A stretch of 5,378 nucleotides of DNA from Candidatus Gastranaerophilales bacterium (GTDB taxonomy: Bacteria; Cyanobacteriota; Vampirovibrionia; Gastranaerophilales; Gastranaerophilaceae). Every line of letters begins with the position of its first letter. Position 1 is the stretch's first letter. Positions 1 to 5,240 of the stretch are shown piece by piece. Under the pieces are notes generated by a model. It saw only the letters and a list, made by a program, of their open reading frames with translations. It ran no database searches and was not told the origin of the DNA. The position numbers and the translations under genes were made by a program. Where the stretch lies: NCBI GenBank assembly GCA_947625445.1, contig CANQOM010000114.1, forward strand, positions 1 to 5,378. The letters run 5' to 3'.

Positions 1-892
1 CAATATGGATATGTATATGATTATGCCAAAGAAGATGAGACAGTCTATGAAATATAAAAATAAATATGCATCATCAAGCTCTCATTGGAATTTAGTTTTT
101 GATAAATCTCAAAATCAATATGACAATACCGCACTATGGGCAAGACCTTATGCAACGTTTGAAAATGTAAGATTAAAAAATGGTCCTAAAGTTTCAAATG
201 TTTCCTGGGGAACATATTTGGGCGGAGACTCTGAGATGTATGAATTAAGTAACGGTTGGGAAAGTATGTGGAGTTTATATGCCGGATATAATGGTTCTCA
301 TCAAGCATATAACGGTATTGGAATCTACCAAAATGGTGGTACTATAGGTTTAACAGGTAATATGTATAAAAATAATTTCTTTACAGGGTTAACTGCAAAT
401 GTTGGTGCTAACTCAGCTGAAGCTTCTACCTTATATGGTGATGATTCTTTTGGATTATTTAGAACGGGAGCTGCTTCTAAGACAGGATATAATATAGAAT
501 TTGCAGACGGTAAATTTATAATTCAACCAAGTTGGTTAATGTCATATTCATTCGTTAACACTGAGAATTATACAACTTCAAGCGGAATCAGAATTAATTC
601 TAATCCTTTGAATGTTTTGCAATTAGAGCCGGGCATAAAATTCATTGGCAATACAAACAATGGATGGCAGCCATACACAGGTTTAAGTATTGTTTGGAAT
701 TTGTTTGATAAAACTGATTTTAATGCAAGCGATGCTACACTTCCTGAGTTGAGTGTTAAGCCTTTCTTTAAATACGGTTTAGGTTTGAGAAAATTATACG
801 GTGAAAGATTTGCTGGTTACGGTCAAACATACTTTACAAGTGGAGGCAGAAACGGTGTCGGACTCCAATTTGGAGGAAGATGGACAATATAA
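1..892 (+). CDS. C-terminal part of an autotransporter-type outer-membrane beta-barrel protein (5' partial)
   Basis: The frame is open to the left edge (base 1 is the last base of a codon, followed by AAT), so the ATG at 5 is probably internal and the gene continues upstream. About 295 residues are visible. After a Met/Lys-rich stretch (residues 1-25) comes a run of alternating polar/hydrophobic segments rich in Gly, Asn, Tyr and Trp, such as ALWARPYATFENV (residues 43-55) and repeated YxGYNGS/GLTANVG-like strands. It ends in the aromatic/Gly-rich strand GLQFGGRWTI with no soluble tail. This is how the membrane-embedded translocator barrel of type V (autotransporter-like) proteins looks; such barrels sit in the outer membrane and anchor or export an N-terminal passenger. 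The passenger is outside the window. The frame-1 alternative at the edge stops after 18 codons and does not join the barrel. The gene converges on the minus-strand genes with a 36-nt gap. Barrel type is fairly sure; the passenger and true role are unknown. Confidence 0.75.
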   Translation, partial: NMDMYMIMPKKMRQSMKYKNKYASSSSHWNLVFDKSQNQYDNTALWARPYATFENVRLKNGPKVSNVSWGTYLGGDSEMYELSNGWESMWSLYAGYNGSHQAYNGIGIYQNGGTIGLTGNMYKNNFFTGLTANVGANSAEASTLYGDDSFGLFRTGAASKTGYNIEFADGKFIIQPSWLMSYSFVNTENYTTSSGIRINSNPLNVLQLEPGIKFIGNTNNGWQPYTGLSIVWNLFDKTDFNASDATLPELSVKPFFKYGLGLRKLYGERFAGYGQTYFTSGGRNGVGLQFGGRWTI

Positions 893-928
893 TTTTTACT
901 TATACAAATTTTTAATAAATATAACAGT

Positions 929-940
929 TTATACGTATAA
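929..940. repeat. 12-bp perfect palindrome at the 3' end of the second GNAT gene
   Basis: TTATACGTATAA is its own reverse complement and includes the TAA stop of the acetyltransferase gene. It has no room for a loop and no following T run, so it is not a convincing terminator. The 36-nt gap to the barrel gene (893-928) shows no other hairpin. Confidence 0.3.
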
Positions 941-1516
941 CATTCTTTCAAATTTGCCTTTGTTTTTATAATAATCCTCTGCTTTGAGGTCTATTAAGTA
1001 TAATTCAAGCCCATCATCATTGTATGTACCAAAAATTTCAGCACCCCAATTCAAATGGTAATTAAGAACATGCTTATTATCTTTATGAATAATTAACGGA
1101 GCAAATGGAAATTTAAATACATCAAAAAATATTGCTTTTATTAAATAATCACTTTCAATAGTTTGAAGCGGAGAAAGTCCGTCTTTTGCCAGCCATCTGC
1201 CAAGACCTTCTCTTCCTATATTTGGATTATTGGGGTCTTTCCAATGTTCATCTGCAATTGGATGAGGATAGATTGAATTTGTGCCAATCGGTTCATGATT
1301 TTTATTCTCAACTATAAAATACCATTCATTATCTAATGTTAAGTACCTTTTTATGTAATTAATTTGCTTTTCAAGATTATATTCAGTTTTATGTATAAAT
1401 CTTGATTTTTTTTCATTACATCTTAATTCCAGAATAAATTCAGCATCGTCAATTGATACTTCTCTAAAGTTAACATATTTTCCTTCTAATATAGCGTTTT
1501 TAGGTAATTGAGCCAT
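929..1516 (-). CDS. GNAT-like acyltransferase, copy 2 (paralogue of the gene at 3460-4053)
   Basis: This 195-residue protein has the length and order of a small RimJ/RimL-type GNAT acetyltransferase. It has an N-terminal strand VNFREVSIDDAEFILELR (residues 15-32), a central WYFIVENKNHEPIGTNSIYP strand pair (65-84), a GRWLAKDGLSP segment (106-116) where the acetyl-CoA pyrophosphate loop would lie, and IHKDNKHVLNYHLNWGAEIFG (143-163), which matches the motif B helix-strand in which a side chain ages into the end-stage Asn/His-rich 'N-x-x-x-x-x-x-x-G' pattern. The usual Q/RxxGxG/A loop is not clearly kept, so catalytic competence is inferred. The ATG at 1516 is supported by a strong GGAG-containing site 5-6 nt upstream that overlaps the TAG stop of the ligase gene; the gap is 11 nt, so the two are translated together. 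It is the last gene of the carrier protein-ligase block. By hand alignment, 125 of the first 163 residues are identical to the other copy; the two diverge at residues 101-105 and 164-175. Its substrate is unknown; an amine or hydroxyl on the pathway product is a guess. Confidence 0.8.
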   Translation of the reverse strand: MAQLPKNAILEGKYVNFREVSIDDAEFILELRCNEKKSRFIHKTEYNLEKQINYIKRYLTLDNEWYFIVENKNHEPIGTNSIYPHPIADEHWKDPNNPNIGREGLGRWLAKDGLSPLQTIESDYLIKAIFFDVFKFPFAPLIIHKDNKHVLNYHLNWGAEIFGTYNDDGLELYLIDLKAEDYYKNKGKFERMLYV

Positions 1517-1527
1517 ACTTTCTCCTT

Positions 1528-2934
1528 CTATACACTAACAGGTTCCAGATTTTTATACATAATTTTTCCTGCTTCATTTTTGGGAATTTCATTAATTATA
1601 AAAATTTTAAATGCAGATTTATTAAGCCCTGTTTTTTGTGATAAATATGACAATACTTCTTCTTTTAATAGAGAATTTGTAATGTATATATGCATTTCAT
1701 CATCAACACCGCAACAAGCACATTGAATATTTTTAAAATAACTTTTAATTATATTTTCAGTTTCGTCTAGATTTACTCTGTTACCGAAAATCTTTAAAAA
1801 TCTTTTTTTTCTTCCTACTATATAAAAATAACCATCTTCGTCAAAAGTACCAATGTCCCCTGTTTTAAGTATAGAAAATCTTTCATCACCTTTTATTAAA
1901 TCTTCGCCTTTTTGTGCATAGCCGAGTGTTACATTGTCTCCTTTATAAACAATTTCTCCTCTTGTATTTGGTGTTGTTATTTCATTATTATCATCATCAA
2001 TTAAAGAGAGTCTTCCTCCGGGAATTGAAATTCCTATTGACCCGTATTTTTCTTGTGATTTTTCATTTGGCAGATACGCAATTCTTGCAGTTGCTTCTGT
2101 CATTCCATACATTACAATAAATTTCTTATTGTTATCTTTAGCCCATCTACTAAAGTTCTTATGTAATTCAAATGGAAGTTTTCCTCCTGATTGAGTTAAA
2201 TAATTTATAGAAGGTAGATTCATTCTAAAAAATTTCAGTCTTTCCAGCATTTCATAAGTGTAAGGAACTCCGGCTAAAGAGGTTGCATTATTTTCTTTTA
2301 ATTGTTTCCAAAATTCTTCTTGCATCAAGCCTTTTTCTGTTAATATTATACTTGCACCTGAATATAGATGCGTATTTATAACAGATAAACCGTATGTATA
2401 TGTCATTGGGAGTGTTGTTATAGCTCTTTCATTTTCATTTATTTTTAGAAATTTAATAATAGATTCAGTATTTACTTTAATATTTTTATAACTTTGTCTT
2501 ACAAGTTTCGGACTTCCTGTTGAACCTGATGTGGTTAATAGTAAGGCCAAATCTTCGTATAAAGGATATTCGTTATTATATGGCGTTTTTAATAGTGAAT
2601 AGTTTAAATTTTCATATATGCAGTCATAATTAAATTTATCTCTTAATTCACTTGGGAGATTAATATAATCAGGTTTATAAGTTTCTATACAATTTAATAG
2701 CAATTCTTCATCTAAATCTGCGCTTAATAGAAGTGGAACTGTTTTTGAGTTTAAAAATCCTACATATCCGGCTAAAGAACCTATTTCATTTCTGCATAAA
2801 TTAAATACAAGACATCGTTTTTTTATATTTTTGGTAAGGTTTGTACAATATAAATCCAGTTCATTGTATGTTATTTTTTTATTCTCTTCCGTTATTATTG
2901 CTATATTATTTTTATATTTTTGTAAATTCCACAT
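1528..2934 (-). CDS. AMP-dependent acyl/amino-acid ligase (ANL superfamily)
   Basis: This 468-residue enzyme carries the classical adenylation motifs in order: the ATP-binding loop TTSGSTGSPK (residues 134-143), the adenine-site motif MYGMTEAT (275-282), the ribose-binding TGD (358-360), the hinge GRKKR (374-378) followed by GNRVNLDETE (384-393), and the C-terminal catalytic lysine in NEAGKIMY (K457). All key residues look intact. Members join a carboxylic acid to AMP and then pass the acyl group to CoA or to the phosphopantetheine of a carrier protein. The carrier-protein gene 32 nt upstream makes loading of that protein the likely role, as in DltA-type or stand-alone adenylation enzymes. 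It is a little shorter than typical acyl-CoA synthetases (500 or more), closer to carrier-protein ligases. The ATG at 2934 has GGAG 8 nt upstream. The substrate (fatty, hydroxy or amino acid) cannot be read from the motifs; residues 186-250 would form the pocket. Confidence 0.92.
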   Translation of the reverse strand: MWNLQKYKNNIAIITEENKKITYNELDLYCTNLTKNIKKRCLVFNLCRNEIGSLAGYVGFLNSKTVPLLLSADLDEELLLNCIETYKPDYINLPSELRDKFNYDCIYENLNYSLLKTPYNNEYPLYEDLALLLTTSGSTGSPKLVRQSYKNIKVNTESIIKFLKINENERAITTLPMTYTYGLSVINTHLYSGASIILTEKGLMQEEFWKQLKENNATSLAGVPYTYEMLERLKFFRMNLPSINYLTQSGGKLPFELHKNFSRWAKDNNKKFIVMYGMTEATARIAYLPNEKSQEKYGSIGISIPGGRLSLIDDDNNEITTPNTRGEIVYKGDNVTLGYAQKGEDLIKGDERFSILKTGDIGTFDEDGYFYIVGRKKRFLKIFGNRVNLDETENIIKSYFKNIQCACCGVDDEMHIYITNSLLKEEVLSYLSQKTGLNKSAFKIFIINEIPKNEAGKIMYKNLEPVSV

Positions 2935-2966
2935 TATATATTCTCCGATTAAAACTACCAGTAAAA

Positions 2967-3203
2967 TTAGATGTTAATGTTATATTTTTTTAGTATTTCT
3001 TTTCCTTTTTCGTATGAATTAAAAGATATGATATCACTTGATTCAAGCATAATATTAAAATTTTTCTCTATAGCACTGATAAGACTCATGTGTCCAACGG
3101 AGTTCCATTCATCTATTGATTCATATTTAAGATTTTTAACATCTTTAGGTTTTACATTAAAAGATGAAGTAAAAGCTTTAATATATTTTTCTGTATCAGA
3201 CAT
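2967..3203 (-). CDS. Acyl carrier protein
   Basis: This 78-residue acidic helical protein fits the carrier-protein fold. Helix I is near residues 3-14, and a loop leads to DEWNSVGHMSLISAIE (31-46), which is the DSL-type phosphopantetheine site with Ser35 as the attachment residue and the following segment as helix II; helix III/IV lies in 55-75. The usual Asp before the serine is Asn34, and Trp33 with GHM after the serine is the variant I associate with carrier proteins in polysaccharide and specialised biosynthesis loci rather than with fatty-acid AcpP. It needs a phosphopantetheinyl transferase encoded elsewhere. The ATG at 3203 follows a strong AAAGGGG site at 3210-3216 with a 6-nt spacer. 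It is the first gene of its block and lies 32 nt ahead of the ligase that probably charges it. Confidence 0.92.
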   Translation of the reverse strand: MSDTEKYIKAFTSSFNVKPKDVKNLKYESIDEWNSVGHMSLISAIEKNFNIMLESSDIISFNSYEKGKEILKKYNINI

Positions 3204-3237
3204 TTTTTACCCCTTTCAAATATTTACTTTTTTTATA

Positions 3238-3275
3238 CATAACAGTTTGTATAAAATGTAATCAGCACTGTTATG
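3238..3275. repeat. 9-bp inverted repeat framing the candidate promoter
   Basis: CATAACAGT (3238-3246) and ACTGTTATG (3267-3275) are exact reverse complements separated by 20 nt. The right arm touches the candidate -35 and the left arm lies around the expected transcription start, so the pair brackets the -10. That fits either a two-site operator or a leader/upstream hairpin. Confidence 0.5.
3242..3259. promoter_or_regulatory. Operator-like 18-bp imperfect palindrome, site A
   Basis: ACAGTTTGTATAAAATGT is a dyad with arms matching at 6 of 7 positions around a 4-nt centre. It covers the candidate -10 of the carrier-protein block. Its reverse complement recurs with one change at 3385-3402. Confidence 0.4.
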
Positions 3276-3279
3276 ACAA
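3251..3279 (-). promoter_or_regulatory. Candidate promoter for the carrier protein-ligase-GNAT block
   Basis: On the minus strand TTGTCA (3274-3279, 5 of 6 to the -35 consensus) is followed by a 17-nt spacer and TTTTAT (3251-3256, 4 of 6 to the -10 consensus). A start near 3244 would give a leader of about 40 nt to the carrier-protein ATG at 3203. It is the best-spaced pair in the gap and lies downstream of the terminator of the previous block, but in DNA this AT-rich -10 matches are cheap. Confidence 0.4.
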
Positions 3280-3314
3280 TAATTTTGGGGATAAAAAATT
3301 ATATTTATTTTGTA

Positions 3315-3330
3315 ACATTTGTATAATATA
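3315..3330. promoter_or_regulatory. Degenerate related element, site B
   Basis: ACATTTGTATAATATA shares the ACA-TTTGTATAA core with sites A and C but lacks one base and has a poor right arm. It lies midway between them. It also contains a perfect plus-strand TATAAT (3322-3327), so the resemblance might come from a promoter instead of a binding site. Confidence 0.25.
3322..3327 (+). promoter_or_regulatory. Possible plus-strand -10 element
   Basis: A perfect TATAAT on the plus strand. No good -35 is found at 16-18 nt upstream, and the only thing downstream before the terminator stem at 3437-3461 is about 110 nt of non-coding DNA. It could start a short transcript but may be chance. Confidence 0.15.
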
Positions 3331-3384
3331 AATATTCAAAACACTTTTGTGTTATGATGGTTAAAGAAAATAAAAAAGAACACA

Positions 3385-3402
3385 ACATTTTATACAAAAT
3401 GT
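3385..3402. promoter_or_regulatory. Operator-like 18-bp palindrome, site C
   Basis: ACATTTTATACAAAATGT has perfect 7-bp arms (ACATTTT/AAAATGT) around ATAC. Read on the minus strand it matches site A at 17 of 18 positions. It sits between the terminator of the first block and the promoter of the second, where a regulator could bind at a distance. Confidence 0.4.
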
Positions 3403-3436
3403 AAAGAGATTGTAAGCTGAAAATGTTATTATAAAT

Positions 3437-3461
3437 AAAAAAGAGGTAAACCCTCTTTTTT
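3437..3461 (-). terminator. Intrinsic terminator after the LuxE-LuxC-GNAT block
   Basis: A perfect 10-bp stem, AAAAAAGAGG (3437-3446) paired with CCTCTTTTTT (3452-3461), has a 5-nt loop. On the minus strand it begins at the stop codon of the acetyltransferase and the descending arm ends in a T run continuing into ATTTATAA, so it fits a rho-independent terminator for the minus-strand block. Because the stem is A-rich on one side and T-rich on the other, it could also stop transcripts arriving on the plus strand. Confidence 0.8.
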
Positions 3462-4053
3462 AATTTAAAATTTTACCATATAGCATTCTTTCAAATTTAC
3501 CTTTATTTTTATAATAATCCTCAATTTTTAAATCTAAAAGATGTTGTTGCATTTCATCGTCGAATCCAAAAATTTGAGCTCCCCAACTTTTGTGGAACGC
3601 AAGTACATTTTTGTTATCTTTATGAATCATCATTGGACTAAATTGCTTTTTAAAAGTTTCAAAAAACATTTTCTTTATTAAATAATCACTTTCCAGTGTT
3701 TCAAGAGGAGATAATCCGTCTTTGGCGAGCCATCTTCCGGGACCCAAAACTCCGATTTTCGGATTTTCACTATCTCTCCAATGTTCATCAGCTATGGGAT
3801 ACGGATATATAGAATTTGTACCAATCGGCTCATGTTTTTTATTTTCAACTATAAAATACCATTCATTATCAAGAGTTAAATAACGTCTTATGTAGTCTTT
3901 TTGTTTATCAACATTATATTCTGTTTTATGGATATATCGTGATTTTTTCTCATCACATCTTAGTTCAAGTATAAATTCGGCATCATTGATGTTTACTTCT
4001 CTAAAATTTACATATTTCCCTTCAAGTACTGCGTTTATTGGTAGTGTTGCCAT
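3460..4053 (-). CDS. GNAT-like acyltransferase, copy 1 (paralogue of the gene at 929-1516)
   Basis: This 197-residue protein has the same architecture as the copy at 929-1516: VNFREVNINDAEFILELR near the N-terminus (15-32), WYFIVENKKHEPIGTNSIYP (65-84), GRWLAKDGLSP (106-116) and IHKDNKNVLAFHKSWGAQIFG (143-163). Blocks 11-20 and 61-70 are identical in the two proteins, and so is the near-terminal EDYYKNKGKFERMLY. It ends with a different short tail, GKILN. The ATG at 4053 has AAAGGAG 6 nt upstream, overlapping the TAA stop of the reductase gene 11 nt away, the same junction design as in the second copy. It closes the LuxE-LuxC block; its stop codon touches the terminator stem at 3437-3461. An acetyl- or acyl-CoA-dependent transferase is the family expectation; the substrate is unknown. 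The two copies may have split specificity, since differences cluster in 101-105, 131-140 and 164-175. Confidence 0.8.
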   Translation of the reverse strand: MATLPINAVLEGKYVNFREVNINDAEFILELRCDEKKSRYIHKTEYNVDKQKDYIRRYLTLDNEWYFIVENKKHEPIGTNSIYPYPIADEHWRDSENPKIGVLGPGRWLAKDGLSPLETLESDYLIKKMFFETFKKQFSPMMIHKDNKNVLAFHKSWGAQIFGFDDEMQQHLLDLKIEDYYKNKGKFERMLYGKILN

Positions 4054-4064
4054 TTTTTTCTCCT

Positions 4065-5240
4065 TTATTTTACAATTATTTCTCTTGATAATGAATAAAT
4101 AATATTATATCCGTCCCAATTAACATCTATATCCATTGCTTGTCCAATCGGGACAATTCTGTCTATACCTTTTAAATTATTACTAATAATCTCTTCTTTC
4201 AGCAATTCGGGATTAATTCCGTAATATGTAACAGTTTGATACTTTTCGTTTACTATTTTACAAAGTTCATTAAAATTTTTAAGTGAATATTCATAGAAAT
4301 ATCCGCACTTCCCTCTTAGTTCATATATATCAGGAATTAATTTTTTTATTTCATATCTATATAATAAGTTTGTATCTGTTGATATATCACCGAGATTATT
4401 ATAATGAATTGCATCTTCACAAAGTTTTGTATATTTATCAACTGCCATTGCATCTTGTAAATTATATTTTTGTTTTACACAATCAGCTATATAATTCCAA
4501 AATTTATTTCTGCCGTCTTTATTATCATTTAGCCAATATATTATCATAGGAGATGAACATGCATTTTGATCCATTAAATAAGTATCATTATAAAAATTAT
4601 CAGCAAGTCTGAGCATTTGTTCTTGAGATGCTTGATTTATACTTTCTGAATTAATTATACATATTGAATATCTGTCGGGGAAGGTAATATCAATACATCT
4701 TGGTTTTATTGAATAGTTTTTAAATGTTGATATTGTTTTATCTCCGCCCCAAATCATCCTGCAGTCACATAAAGCTGAATACATTGCATTTATTTCATCA
4801 TCTCTATCATATTTTATAAATGCGGTTCTGTTTTCAATTTCTGGATAATTCTTTAAACAGTCTTTGATTAAATTACAGATATAATTAATTTGCGGAAAAT
4901 CTTTGCCCGGTAATCTAACAATATTTGCATTACCTGCTAAAAGTGAGAAAAAATATGAAAAAATCGAGTTTATTGCAATATTAGATGGCGTTATATGAAA
5001 ACACAAGCCCCTTCCCATCCTGTTTACTAAACCATTGCACATAAGTTTTTTTATCTTTTGAATATTAGCCTTTCTTGCCCAAAATGCGAGTGAGGATAAA
5101 TCAGGATATTCTCTTAATATTGGTGATTTAATTAATTTAGATGATAATTCATTTAAAAATTCACAAATATTTATGGAATATGTTTGTAATGGTGTTGTTT
5201 CTATGTCATCTGAGCCTATTATATAATTAATGTTTTTCAT
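4065..5240 (-). CDS. luxC: LuxC-family acyl-thioester (acyl-CoA) reductase
   Basis: LuxC is the NADPH-dependent reductase subunit of the fatty-acid reductase complex: it takes an acyl group on a cysteine and releases an aldehyde. The protein has 391 residues from ATG 5240, less than the roughly 480 of LuxC from luminous bacteria but normal for the non-luminous members. Visible landmarks, in this numbering, are GRGLCFHITPSNIAINSIFS (76-95, nucleotide-binding region of the aldehyde-dehydrogenase fold), WGGDKT (164-169) and DQNACSSP with the presumed nucleophile Cys228. The frame is open to a GTG at 5333, but that extension lies over the LuxE C-terminus in another frame, and MKNINYIIGS is a natural family N-terminus, so 5240 is preferred; AGAGGA lies 13 nt upstream. 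An ATG at 5270 with a better-spaced AGGA is the alternative start. The gene overlaps LuxE by 14 nt, which points to coupled translation. No luciferase is seen nearby. The family call is firm; the chain length and product are unknown. Confidence 0.9.
   Translation of the reverse strand: MKNINYIIGSDDIETTPLQTYSINICEFLNELSSKLIKSPILREYPDLSSLAFWARKANIQKIKKLMCNGLVNRMGRGLCFHITPSNIAINSIFSYFFSLLAGNANIVRLPGKDFPQINYICNLIKDCLKNYPEIENRTAFIKYDRDDEINAMYSALCDCRMIWGGDKTISTFKNYSIKPRCIDITFPDRYSICIINSESINQASQEQMLRLADNFYNDTYLMDQNACSSPMIIYWLNDNKDGRNKFWNYIADCVKQKYNLQDAMAVDKYTKLCEDAIHYNNLGDISTDTNLLYRYEIKKLIPDIYELRGKCGYFYEYSLKNFNELCKIVNEKYQTVTYYGINPELLKEEIISNNLKGIDRIVPIGQAMDIDVNWDGYNIIYSLSREIIVK

Noticed and set aside
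1..57. Frame-1 open stretch at the left edge (QYGYVYDYAKEDETVYEI then stop)
   Set aside because: It looks protein-like, but the frame that continues into the barrel is open to the edge as well, and nothing else supports a gene ending here. A frameshift at the edge cannot be excluded without upstream sequence.
893..928. Terminator between the convergent genes
   Set aside because: The gap has T-rich direct repeats (AATTTTTA-like) but no inverted pair able to form a stem.
1508..1726. Plus-strand open frame of 72 codons
   Set aside because: It lies opposite the C-terminal part of the ligase gene, has no recognisable domain and is explained as a shadow of the real coding strand.
1914..2120. Plus-strand open frame of 68 codons
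   Set aside because: It is antisense to the adenylation core (including MYGMTEAT) of the ligase and is Leu/Phe/His-rich in the way shadow frames of AT-rich genes are.
2971..3261. Plus-strand open frame of 96 codons with hydrophobic stretches
   Set aside because: It covers the carrier-protein gene on the opposite strand, whose phosphopantetheine motif and ribosome site are convincing; the hydrophobicity comes from reversed Lys/Asn codons.
3354..3404. Plus-strand 16-residue peptide (MMVKENKKEHNILYKM)
   Set aside because: There is no ribosome site upstream, it runs into the palindrome at 3385-3402, and such short Lys/Asn-rich frames are expected by chance in this composition.
4283..4549. Plus-strand open frame of 88 codons
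   Set aside because: It is antisense to the intact LuxC gene and shows only low-complexity Leu/Ile/Tyr/His content.
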